Part shown: positions 50,447-58,287 of the stretch, piece by piece
Layout of the letters: each line of letters starts with the position of its first letter
Position numbering within the stretch: position 1 is the stretch's first letter
From: CAZUDI01 sp964618975
GTDB taxonomy: Bacteria; Desulfobacterota; Desulfomonilia; UBA1062
DNA: 64,000 bases
NCBI GenBank assembly: GCA_964618975.1
Contig: CAZUDI010000017.1
Span: 1-64,000 of the forward strand
Reading direction: 5' to 3'
Program-made: the position numbers and the translations under genes
The notes under the pieces: model-generated
Told to the model about the DNA's origin: nothing
What the model saw: the letters and a program-made list of their open reading frames with translations, nothing else
Database searches by the model: none

Positions 50447-52174
50447 ATGTTCAGAGGCAGAAAATCCCATCCGCAGTGGACCGAGAGCGCCCCAAAGCCG
50501 GGCACGATCCGCTCCATCGTCAAATACGGCGACCCGCACGGATTCAAACACCCCAGCGAGGGCTGGGTGACCATGATGCAGCAGACCTTCGGCATGAGCG
50601 AGGCCGACCTCAGGCGCAAACAGGAAGAGGGGCACACCCCGGTGCGCCTCGACCGTCCGGCGGGCCTCGAGAATCGCCATCTGGAGCGCCTGCGCGCCAT
50701 CGCTGGCGACCAGAATGTGGCCACGGACGACTTCAGCCGGGTGAAATACTCCTATGGCAAGACCACCGAGGAGCTCATGGAGCTGAGGAAGGGCATCTAT
50801 CGCGAGGTGGCCGACGCCGTGGTGCACCCGCGCGACAAGGAGGACGTGCGCCATATCGTGGAATACTGCCACACCGAAGCCATCCCCCTGACGGTCTTTG
50901 CGGCGGGCTCGTCGGTGAACTTCGGCTGCCGGCCGGCTCGAGGCGGGGTGAGCCTGGTCTTAAGCACCCACATGAACAAACTGCTGAGCATCAACGAGCG
51001 CAACCAGACCGCCACGGTTCAGGCCGGCATGTTCGGTCCGGCCTATGAAGAGGCCCTCAACCAGGCCCCCCAAAGATTCGGCACGACCCACCGCTACACC
51101 TGCGGCCATTTCCCGCAGAGCTTTGAATACTCCACCGTGGGCGGCTGGGTGGTAACATTGGGCTCGGGCCAGGAATCCACCTATTATGGCGACGCCTACG
51201 ATATCGTGCTGAGCCAGGAATACGTGACCCCCGTAGGCACCTTCAAGACCCTGGACTACCCGGGAACGGCCACCGGCCCCAAGGTCAACGACATCATGAA
51301 GGGTTCGGAGGGCGCCTACGGCATCCTGGTGGAGGTCACCATGAAGATCTTCCGCCACCGGCCCGAGCATACCCAGTACTTCGGCTTCATGTTCCCCACC
51401 TGGGAAAAGGCGGTGGACGCCAGTCGCGAGATCATGCAGGGCGAGTTCGGTTACCCGGCCGTCTACCGCATCTCCGACCCCGAGGAGACCGATCGCGGCC
51501 TCAAGCTCTACGGCATGCCCGCCTTTGTCGACCGCTACCTTGTCCGCAAGGGCTTCACCCCCATGCAGCGCTGCCTGTGCCTGGGCACGGTCAAGGGTGA
51601 GATCGACTACGCCCGCCTGGTGAAGGCCAAGATCCGTCAGATCGCCAAAGACCACGGCGCCATCTACCTCAGTGGCTATGCCGGCAAGAAGTGGGAGAAG
51701 ACGCGCTTCACCGAACCCTACATGCGCGAGGACCTGCAGGACGTGGGCATCCAGATCGACACCCTGGAGGCGGGCGTCACCTGGGACAACCTGATCCGCG
51801 TCCACGAGCAGGTACGCGCCTTCGTCAAAAGCCGCCCGCAGACCATGTGCATGACCCACTGCTCACACTTCTATCCCCAGGGCACCAACCTCTATTTCAT
51901 CTTTTTAACCCGCACCTCGGATGTGGCGGACTTCGTGAGCTTCCAGAACGGCATCATCGACGCCATCCAGCGTGCCGGCGGCTCGCTGAGCCACCATCAC
52001 GGCATCGGCAAGATGATCGCCCCCTGGCTGGACGCCCACCTGGGTCCCGAGCAGATGGCCGTGTTGCGGGCCCTCAAGCGCCACTTCGACCCCCAAGGCA
52101 TCCTCAACCCCGGGGGGCAGCTGGCGCTCGACCTACCCGAGGACCAGCGCCGTCACACCCCCCGTGAGGGCTGA
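50447..52174 (+). CDS. FAD-binding oxidase of the alkyl-dihydroxyacetonephosphate-synthase type
   Basis: A 575-residue VAO-family flavoprotein. HPSEGWVTMMQQTFGMSEADL at the N-terminus, FAD-binding FAAGSSVNFGCRPARGGVSLVLS and SFEYSTVGGWVVTLGSGQESTYYGD, and the C-terminal GGSLSHHHGIGKMIAPWL are AGPS-like. In eukaryotes this enzyme exchanges the acyl group for an alcohol, making ether lipids. Its position after glpD fits, since glpD makes DHAP. A lactate or glycolate oxidase is the alternative. GGAGGAG precedes the ATG. Confidence 0.8.
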   Translation: MFRGRKSHPQWTESAPKPGTIRSIVKYGDPHGFKHPSEGWVTMMQQTFGMSEADLRRKQEEGHTPVRLDRPAGLENRHLERLRAIAGDQNVATDDFSRVKYSYGKTTEELMELRKGIYREVADAVVHPRDKEDVRHIVEYCHTEAIPLTVFAAGSSVNFGCRPARGGVSLVLSTHMNKLLSINERNQTATVQAGMFGPAYEEALNQAPQRFGTTHRYTCGHFPQSFEYSTVGGWVVTLGSGQESTYYGDAYDIVLSQEYVTPVGTFKTLDYPGTATGPKVNDIMKGSEGAYGILVEVTMKIFRHRPEHTQYFGFMFPTWEKAVDASREIMQGEFGYPAVYRISDPEETDRGLKLYGMPAFVDRYLVRKGFTPMQRCLCLGTVKGEIDYARLVKAKIRQIAKDHGAIYLSGYAGKKWEKTRFTEPYMREDLQDVGIQIDTLEAGVTWDNLIRVHEQVRAFVKSRPQTMCMTHCSHFYPQGTNLYFIFLTRTSDVADFVSFQNGIIDAIQRAGGSLSHHHGIGKMIAPWLDAHLGPEQMAVLRALKRHFDPQGILNPGGQLALDLPEDQRRHTPREG

Positions 52175-52194
52175 CCCACCTCTCTCCTGCTCTC

Positions 52195-52228
52195 CCGGGC
52201 GGCCGCGGTTCAGCTTACGGCCGCCCGG
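52195..52228 (+). terminator. 11-bp GC hairpin after the AGPS-like gene
   Basis: CCGGGCGGCCG (52195-52205) pairs perfectly with 52218-52228, 12-base loop. No T-tract. It lies 20 bases past the stop. Confidence 0.55.
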
Positions 52229-52444
52229 TACACCGGGGCATGTCTGACGGCCTTCCCCTCCCGGCACGCGGCACCACCTGTCCTTCTTCAAGGGAGGTAG
52301 CGGCTGTATCCCCGCTTTCTCAGGAAAACGCCCGCCGTGGTGAGGCGTCACAGGGGCCCTCGATCCGCAGGGCCAATCATCGCAGGAGACGGAGATTTCA
52401 CCTTGCCCGTATGAAACCGCGGGGCCTTTCATGCGGGAAGAGCT

Positions 52445-53224
52445 TCACGGCCTCCGCCTCTCTTTACAGCAGGCCGCGATCAGGTCATACCACTCAGGCG
52501 CGATGCACCCCGTCTGCGCGCTGAGCCCGGGCAGCAACCCACCCCCGAGCAGCTCCTCCAGGGCCAGGCCCGTGACCAGCTTGTTGTGGGGCCAGGCCCG
52601 CAGCTCGCCGGCAAAGGCCTTTAGGAGCAGGCCGGTGAGTTCGTGCAGCGCCGAACAATCCCCGCCCGCCCGGCCTTCGATCTCCACCTCATGGTGCCGC
52701 AACTCGCGCCCTAAGGGCCTGTAGCTCACGGTGTCCAGTGCCATCTCGGCCAGGGCCGCTCCGCTTGAATCCTGCCGGTAGACCTGCCGTACCTGCCGCA
52801 GAGTGCCCCGCTCCTGGATCACCTGCAGCCTTAAGCCTTCAAGGACCTGCCGCGGATCGGACGCAAAGGCCCCCGTGTATGTACCTGCAAGCCCGCAGCG
52901 CGCGAGACCGGCGGCGAGCACCTCCAGGCCCTGCCGCGTCCAAGGCTCCTCGATCTCCAGGCGGTGCACCGCACCCTGCCGGTCGAAACGTTCGCGGCCC
53001 TTCAGGCACACACTGAATCCCTCACCCGTATTGCGCAGCCTTAAGGCCACCGACTGCCGGTGCAGGTCGCCCTCCGCGGTGTCGAAGTACCGGTCATACA
53101 GGTGCAGCGGCGCCCCGGGCTCGAGGCGGTATGCGCCAAACGCCTTAAGAGACGCTATACGTCCCAGGACCCCTTGAGGGTCATGTGAGCTTACGACGAG
53201 GGTGCTCTCGATCTCGATGGCCAT
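52445..53224 (-). CDS. CYTH-domain (triphosphate tunnel) protein with altered motif
   Basis: A 259-residue protein. MAIEIESTLVVSS is the CYTH start, where most have ExExK; here the Lys is a Thr. LHLYDRYFDTAEGDLHRQSVALRLRNTGEGFSVCLKG and HRLEIEEPW, HHEVEIEGRAGGD are the remaining tunnel residues, with their acidic and basic positions kept. CYTH proteins hydrolyse tripolyphosphate or thiamine triphosphate, or cyclise ATP. ATG at 53224 has GGGAGG upstream. Confidence 0.85.
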   Translation of the reverse strand: MAIEIESTLVVSSHDPQGVLGRIASLKAFGAYRLEPGAPLHLYDRYFDTAEGDLHRQSVALRLRNTGEGFSVCLKGRERFDRQGAVHRLEIEEPWTRQGLEVLAAGLARCGLAGTYTGAFASDPRQVLEGLRLQVIQERGTLRQVRQVYRQDSSGAALAEMALDTVSYRPLGRELRHHEVEIEGRAGGDCSALHELTGLLLKAFAGELRAWPHNKLVTGLALEELLGGGLLPGLSAQTGCIAPEWYDLIAACCKERRRP

Positions 53225-53259
53225 GCCTGAACCTCCCAGACTCCCACTATGGCAGACCC

Positions 53260-53287
53260 ACCTCCCGCGCGCAAGCGCGCGGGAGGT
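53260..53287. repeat. Perfect 12-bp GC hairpin between divergent genes
   Basis: ACCTCCCGCGCG (53260-53271) pairs perfectly with 53276-53287; loop CAAG. In the leader of the CYTH gene. Its core CGCGCAAGCGCG resembles the third palindrome of the dispersed repeat, so it may be a derived copy. Confidence 0.65.
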
Positions 53288-53341
53288 CCCGGGCCGGAGG
53301 CGACCCCCAAGGACAATGGGCGGGCATCTCACAGGTATGTC

Positions 53342-53369
53342 TTGATATTACGGTCAAAAAAGGTATCCT
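53342..53369 (+). promoter_or_regulatory. Promoter of the VOC-family gene
   Basis: TTGATA (53342-53347), 16-base spacer, TATCCT (53364-53369), about 35 bases before the ATG. Confidence 0.5.
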
Positions 53370-53403
53370 TGAAATCCCTGATCTTTTCAAGGAGGACTGG
53401 TGT

Positions 53404-54075
53404 ATGATCTCACGCATCGACCACGTGTCCATTGCTGTGCGCGACTACGAGCGGGCAAGCACCTTCTTCATGCAGGTGCTTGGCGCTGTCAAGGGCAGCT
53501 GGGCCGACGACCCCGGCATGCAGTACCTCTGGCAGATCTTCTCCCTGGGCGACCTGAGCCGGATCGAGCTCCTCACCCCCACCGGAGAGCAGAGCTTTCT
53601 TAACAACTTCCTGCGCGAGCGCGCGCTGGTCTCACACTGTTCTACCTCTGCGTGGGTGTGTTCGAGCTGACCACGGGTCAGTTCCGGCCAATGCCCGNNN
53701 NNNNNNNGCGAGCGCGAAGGCGGCGTCCACCACATCAACCTGCAGACACCGGACATCCTCAAGGCGCGGGAACGCCTGGACGCATATGGCATTCCTTATT
53801 TCGGGTTCAACGATTACGGTGAGGTCTGGAAGGAACTCTTCATCCATCCCCGTGACGCCTTTGGCGTGCTGATCCAAATCGCCGAATTCACCGCCGACGA
53901 CTGGATCTCCCCGATGTTGCGCATGTCCAAGACGCCCCCCTGGGGCGTGGAAAAGTGCGGGACCGATTTCATCCTGCGCCTGGTCCACCCCGGGGGCGGC
54001 AGCGCCGCCGTGCGCCTGACCAGAGAGCAGCTGCTCCAGCTGAGCAAAGACCTCGAATCCGCCGCCGGCGCCTGA
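53404..54075 (+). pseudogene. VOC-family (glyoxalase / methylmalonyl-CoA epimerase-like) gene interrupted by the scaffold gap
   Basis: Left part: MISRIDHVSIAVRDYERASTFFMQVLGAVKG, with metal His in RIDHVSIAV, up to LLTPTGEQSFLNNFLRER. Right part (from 53711): EREGGVHHINLQTPDILKARERLDAYGIPYFGF, with the second metal His pair, then ELFIHPRDAFGVLIQIAEF and a C-terminal tail of about 60 residues. About 75 bases before the N run read as an unrelated protein segment and break the frame. GAGCGCG occurs on both sides, and joining them (removing 53624-53716, 93 bases) restores one in-frame gene. The break is most likely an assembly artefact. AAGGAGGAC precedes the ATG. Confidence 0.7.
53698..53707. other. 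Run of about ten Ns (scaffold join)
   Basis: Unknown bases inside the VOC gene. The 75 bases before it probably do not belong here. Confidence 0.95.
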
Positions 54076-54090
54076 GGGGACGGACGGACC

Positions 54091-54453
54091 TTAAGGCGCC
54101 ACCCCCTTGCGCGAGAGCTTCTTGAGCCGGCCGATGCGCCGCCGCAGCTGATCGGCTCGGGGCCTGTTCTGGCCCTCCCGGGCGGAATCCCGCTCCCGTT
54201 TAAGCTCGGCCATGAGCTGCTTGAGCTCGGCCGGGGAGCGTTTGACCTTGGGTTCGGCCTTCTTCCTGGGCGAAGGCTTCTCCTCGACGATACCACGGGC
54301 CTGTCGGATGAAGGCCAGCAGCTCCTCCTTGTGCATGTCAGCGACGGCCCGGTCATTCTCGTCCCGGGGGATCTCGAGGGCGACCTCTCTGAGTTCCTTG
54401 ACCGTCATCTTGGAAAGGGGCTTTTCCGGCATCTTCCTGGTCTCTTCGGCCAT
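54091..54453 (-). CDS. Rho N-terminal-like (SAP-like) domain protein
   Basis: A 120-residue, Lys/Arg/Glu-rich protein. SKMTVKELREVALEIPRDENDRAVADMHKEELLAFIRQA is a small helix-extended-helix fold like the start of transcription terminator Rho, which binds nucleic acid. A basic linker (PSPRKKAEPKVKRS) and a coiled-coil helix (AELKQLMAELKRERDSAREGQNRPRADQLRRRIGRLKKL) follow. ATG at 54453 with AAGGAGG upstream. Function unknown; nucleic acid or ribosome contacts are possible. Confidence 0.78.
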   Translation of the reverse strand: MAEETRKMPEKPLSKMTVKELREVALEIPRDENDRAVADMHKEELLAFIRQARGIVEEKPSPRKKAEPKVKRSPAELKQLMAELKRERDSAREGQNRPRADQLRRRIGRLKKLSRKGVAP

Positions 54454-54628
54454 CTTGCAATCCTCCTTCATCACACGCCTGCCTGCCGTGCGACCTCAAG
54501 GTGCGCACGCAGCACGTAAGCTCCTGCACCACATCCGGGTGCACCTGATCGATAAGATAGCATATTCGTAGATCAAAGGCCAGAGAAGAGGCCTCCCGGT
54601 GCGCACCTTGGGGCCGGCCACCGGTCAC

Positions 54629-54961
54629 TTAGGTGTGGCAGTGCCGCTTCCACTCCATGTCGTTCGAGGTGCTGCTGATACGCAAGCCGAGTTGGTGCTG
54701 CTTGTTGTTCACCCGTGCGATGGTACCCCGCGCCACGAGGCCCTGCCCCTCAAAGGTGACGGTTACGGGCTTGTGTCTCAGTCGCTGGGCCTGCAGCCAG
54801 CTCAGGCCCTCGAGCTGCGGCACCTCCTTCAGGCACATACCCGACCAGCTGAGATCACTGAGCTGGGATGCCCGGGATTCACCATTATAGATCTTGAAGT
54901 TCACCCGTTCACCCGCCGAACATCTCGGGTAGACCCTCCGCTCCTTCTTGACTTCTTTCAT
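54629..54961 (-). CDS. PilZ-domain protein
   Basis: A 110-residue single-domain protein. KKERRVYPRCSAGERVNFKIYNGESRASQLSDLSWSGMCLKE contains both c-di-GMP motifs, RxxxR-type (RRVYPR) and DxSxxG (DLSWSG). It should bind cyclic di-GMP and relay the signal, for example to motility or surface polymers. GGGAGGAAGCC is just upstream of ATG at 54961; starts at 54979 and 55003 are possible. A longer open frame to 55117 is read from the repeat and is not coding. Confidence 0.86.
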   Translation of the reverse strand: MKEVKKERRVYPRCSAGERVNFKIYNGESRASQLSDLSWSGMCLKEVPQLEGLSWLQAQRLRHKPVTVTFEGQGLVARGTIARVNNKQHQLGLRISSTSNDMEWKRHCHT

Positions 54962-55033
54962 GGCTTCCTCCCTGTGCATGGTCTGTCCTTCATAGTTGTT
55001 CATTGCAATGGTCATCCGTGGAAACGGCATCGG

Positions 55034-55110
55034 AATCATGGGCATGCATCCCAGGGCAAACCCGGGAAAACCCCTTTTATGCCGCAAGCGGCATGGGATT
55101 TGACTCATAA
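55034..55110 (+). repeat. Dispersed palindromic repeat, copy 12
   Basis: ATCATGGGCATGCATCCC, AGGGCAAACCCGGG, ACCCCTTTTAT, then GCCGCAAGCGGC, ATGGGATTTGACTCAT. All three palindromes recognisable; the last is GCCGCAAGCGGC. It lies upstream of the PilZ gene. Confidence 0.8.
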
Positions 55111-55212
55111 CGATCAAAAATATTTCCGTGAGGTTGTGTCAGTTTGGATGCTCCCGGCTCTCCGGAGGATTCATCCATCCCGCATCAGGCCCGCCCTCCG
55201 GGGGCTCTCCTT

Positions 55213-56241
55213 TCAGACCATTTCGGCCAGGGTCTTGACGAACACGCGGGTGTCCTTCCAGCCCAGGCAGGGGTCGGTGATGGACTTGCCGTACTCGAGG
55301 GCAGGGATATCCTGGGCCCCCTCCACCAGATAACTCTCCACCATCAGGCCCCGCACCATGTCCCTGAGGAGCGGGGAAAGCCGGCGGCTCTGCATGACCT
55401 CCATGCCTATGCGCGGCTGTTCCCTGAAACGCTTGCCGGAATTGGAATGGTTGGTATCCACCACGATCACCGGGTTGGCCAGGGGCCGCTGCATATACGC
55501 CTCGCCCAGTTGCATGAGGTTTTCGAAGTGATAGTTCGGCAGGTGCCGGCCGTAGGAATCCACCGCCCCGCGCAGGATGGCATGCGCGAAGGGATTGCCC
55601 GAGGTGCGCACCTCCCACCCGTTGTAGATGAATACATGCGACTGCTGGGCCGCCTGCACCGCGTTCAGCATCACGGCCAGGTCGCCACCGGTAGGGTTCT
55701 TCATGCCGGCGGGCACCTCCATGCCGCTGATGGTAAGGCGGTGCTGCTGGTTTTCGACCGAACGGGCACCCACAGCCACATAGCTCAGCAGGTCCTCCAG
55801 ATAGGGGAGGTTCCCCGGGTAGAGCATCTCGTCCGCCGCCGGCAGATGGGACTCGCGCAGGGCACGCAGGTGCATCCTTCGAATGGCCTTGATGCCCTCG
55901 CTGATGTTGGGCTTCTTGGTGGGATCGGGCTGGTGCATCATGCCCTTGTAGCCCTCTCCGGTGGTGCGGGGCTTATTGGTGTAGATCCTCGGGACGAGCA
56001 TAATCCGCTCGCGCACCTCCTCCTGGAGGACGGCCAGCCGGGCCACATACTCGCACACCGCATCCTCGTTGTCCGCCGAACAGGGCCCGATCACCAGGAA
56101 AAATCTGTCGCTTTTTCCCTGGAGGATCGCCTTCAGCTCGGCGTCGCGCTGCAGCTTGAGTCGCTTGAGCTCGTCGGGAAGGGGAGCCTCATCCATGATC
56201 TCCTGGGGGCTAGGAATCCTCTGTAGATACTCGAAACTCAT
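55213..56241 (-). CDS. aroG: 3-deoxy-7-phosphoheptulonate (DAHP) synthase, type I
   Basis: A 342-residue enzyme of the shikimate pathway that condenses phosphoenolpyruvate and erythrose 4-phosphate. PSPQEIMDEAPLPDELKRLKLQRDAELKAILQGKSDRFFLVIGPCSADNEDA, KPRTTGEGYKGMMHQPDP, and the metal-binding VDTNHSNSGKRFREQPRIG are present. Full type I-alpha length. Feedback residues for a specific amino acid were not assigned. AGGAGG precedes ATG at 56241; the 250-codon longer frame is unsupported. Confidence 0.96.
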   Translation of the reverse strand: MSFEYLQRIPSPQEIMDEAPLPDELKRLKLQRDAELKAILQGKSDRFFLVIGPCSADNEDAVCEYVARLAVLQEEVRERIMLVPRIYTNKPRTTGEGYKGMMHQPDPTKKPNISEGIKAIRRMHLRALRESHLPAADEMLYPGNLPYLEDLLSYVAVGARSVENQQHRLTISGMEVPAGMKNPTGGDLAVMLNAVQAAQQSHVFIYNGWEVRTSGNPFAHAILRGAVDSYGRHLPNYHFENLMQLGEAYMQRPLANPVIVVDTNHSNSGKRFREQPRIGMEVMQSRRLSPLLRDMVRGLMVESYLVEGAQDIPALEYGKSITDPCLGWKDTRVFVKTLAEMV

Positions 56242-56442
56242 TACCTTGACCTCCTGATGGCCGCTACGGCGGAGACCTGTCAAGCACCGGCAGGCAGCCC
56301 GCCTCTTCACCTCCACTACATACCCAATTCTGCGCCCGGAATCCACCCACGATCCCGGGGCAGTCATCTCCCGGCCCGGGCAGCCCCCCGCACGGGCTAT
56401 GCGCTTGCATGCAGGCCCGATCTGTGTTTTAGGAAATACTGC

Positions 56443-57303
56443 ATGGGAAGAGCAGCCGACAAATCGACGACCCGTCTCAGAGCGGGCCTGCTCGCCCTTG
56501 CCGCCCTGGTGCTCATGGCAGCGAATCTCCAGGCCGCCCCCGCCCGCATCGTCTCCCTGGCGCCCTCGCTCACCAGCGCCATCTGTGACCTGGGGGCCCG
56601 GGAGAGCCTGGTGGGAGTGACCAGTTTCCGGCCGGAGAGGGCGCAGGACATAGAGGTCATCGGAACCCTCACGGGGCTCAACCTGGAAAAAATCCTCTCT
56701 CTCAGGCCCGATCTCGTCCTGGCAAGCACGGACGCCAACCGCAGGCGGGATGTGGAGCGCCTGCGCACCCTCGGGCTGAGGGTCGAGGTCTTCGAGGCCT
56801 GTGTGGATTTCGATGCCATCTGTCAAGGCTTTCTGCGGCTCGGGGAACTGCTGGGACTGGAGGCCGAGGCGCAGCGGATCGCTCTCCAGTGCCGTGACGA
56901 GGTCGCCCTTATCCAAGCCCGGACCGGACGGAATAAGCCCCTGCGCATATTCTGGCAGCTCGGCACGGAGCCCCTGATCACGGCCGGGCACAACACCTTC
57001 AGCGCCGAATTCATCCGGCTTGCGGGCGGCATCAACATCTTCGCCGCGCTCACGGCGCGCTACCCACGGGTCAACCGGGAGCAGGTCCTCGTGAGAAATC
57101 CCGAGGTGATCATCATCGTCTCCGACATGCAGGCCTCCCCCCCCGCGCCCCAGGGCGCGTGGCCGGCGGACCTCGGGATCGATGCCGTCAGAAACGGGCG
57201 CATCTACACCATCCCCGCGTCCCTTGTCTGCCAGCCCACCCCTATGGCCTTCGTGAAGGGGCTTAGAACCCTGGCCGGCCTGCTCTACCCGGACATGCCA
57301 TGA
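56443..57303 (+). CDS. Periplasmic cobalamin/iron-siderophore binding protein (BtuF-like)
   Basis: A 286-residue exported protein: signal RAGLLALAALVLMAANLQA. The mature start is RIVSLAPSLTSAICDLGARESLVGVTSFRP, then LNLEKILSLRPDLVLAS and RNPEVIIIVSD, with a C-terminal GRIYTIPASLVCQPTPMAFVKGL. These are marks of the BtuF/FhuD fold. It is coupled by ATGA to the permease. The first gene of the operon; AGGAAA is about 10 bases from the ATG at 56443. Cobalamin or a siderophore is possible; no cobalamin riboswitch was seen. Confidence 0.9.
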   Translation: MGRAADKSTTRLRAGLLALAALVLMAANLQAAPARIVSLAPSLTSAICDLGARESLVGVTSFRPERAQDIEVIGTLTGLNLEKILSLRPDLVLASTDANRRRDVERLRTLGLRVEVFEACVDFDAICQGFLRLGELLGLEAEAQRIALQCRDEVALIQARTGRNKPLRIFWQLGTEPLITAGHNTFSAEFIRLAGGINIFAALTARYPRVNREQVLVRNPEVIIIVSDMQASPPAPQGAWPADLGIDAVRNGRIYTIPASLVCQPTPMAFVKGLRTLAGLLYPDMP

Positions 57304-58286
57304 GAAAGGCTCCCGTCTTTCTCTTCCTGACCCTGGTCTTCCTCGCCAGCACGGCCCTGTCGCTGCTGACCGGCGGCACCGCCCTGCCCCTGTCCGAGGT
57401 CCTCGAGGCGCTCTTACATCCGCACGACGAGGGCCTCGTTCACACCCTGGTATGGGACCTGCGCCTGCCCCGACTGGTGATGGCCATGCTGGTGGGGGCC
57501 TCCCTGGCGGCCTGCGGCGCCATCTACCAGGCCATCCTGCGCAATCCGCTGGCCGAACCCTATACCCTGGGGGTCTCGGGTGGGGGCGCGCTGGGGGCCA
57601 CCATCGCCATTGTCTGCGGGATTGCGGGTCCCGGTATGGTGCTCCTGTGCTTTACCGGGTGCTGCCTCAGCATGGCGCTGGTGATGGGCATGGCGGCCGC
57701 CCGGCATTTCACCAACGCCATGCTGATCCTTTCGGGCGTCATCATGAGCTTTCTCTTTTCGTCCCTGGTCATGTTCATCTTCGCCGTGGCCTCCTCGCGG
57801 GAGGTCCACGCCTCCATCCTCTGGCTCATGGGCTCCCTGAGTGCCCAGGACCCCGCCTTCGTGAAGGCCCTGGCGGCCCTCGTCATCCCGCTGCTACTCG
57901 GGCTTATCTGCTTCAGCCGCGAACTGAACGTGCTGACCCTGGGCGACGAAAGGGCCCGGCACCTCGGTCTCGATCCCCGGCGGGCCAAGATCCTCTTCTT
58001 CCTGGCGGCCTCGCTGATCACCGCCGCCTGCGTGTCTGTCTCCGGGGTGATCAGCTTTGTGGGCCTTCTCGTCCCCCATCTCATGCGCCGGCTGCTGGGG
58101 CCGAATCACCGGGCCCTGCTCCCGGCGTGTCTGCTGGCAGGCGCAAGCCTATTGATGCTCTCGGACGCCCTGGCCCAGCTTGTGCTGCGCCCCCTGGAGC
58201 TCCCCGTGGGGGTGATCACCGGCATTCTCGGCGGGACCTTCTTCCTCGTGCTTCTTATCCGGACGCGCTCATGGGAGGTGATGTAG
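57300..58286 (+). CDS. FecCD/BtuC-type permease
   Basis: A 328-residue inner-membrane protein with about ten helices. LRLPRLVMAMLVGASLAACGAIYQAILRNPLAEPYTLGVSGGGALGA is the family hallmark; LGDERARHLGLDPRRAKILFF and GVISFVGLLVPHLMRRLLGPNHRALLP contain the ATPase coupling loop. It transports cobalamin or ferric siderophore across the inner membrane. Overlaps its binding protein gene. Confidence 0.95.
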   Translation: MRKAPVFLFLTLVFLASTALSLLTGGTALPLSEVLEALLHPHDEGLVHTLVWDLRLPRLVMAMLVGASLAACGAIYQAILRNPLAEPYTLGVSGGGALGATIAIVCGIAGPGMVLLCFTGCCLSMALVMGMAAARHFTNAMLILSGVIMSFLFSSLVMFIFAVASSREVHASILWLMGSLSAQDPAFVKALAALVIPLLLGLICFSRELNVLTLGDERARHLGLDPRRAKILFFLAASLITAACVSVSGVISFVGLLVPHLMRRLLGPNHRALLPACLLAGASLLMLSDALAQLVLRPLELPVGVITGILGGTFFLVLLIRTRSWEVM

Positions 58287-58287
58287 C

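Noticed and set aside
56262..56290. Possible cobalamin riboswitch before the BtuF-like gene
   Set aside because: GGCGGAGACCTGTC resembles part of the B12 box, but the rest of the riboswitch would lie in the aroG coding start and has none of the conserved blocks.
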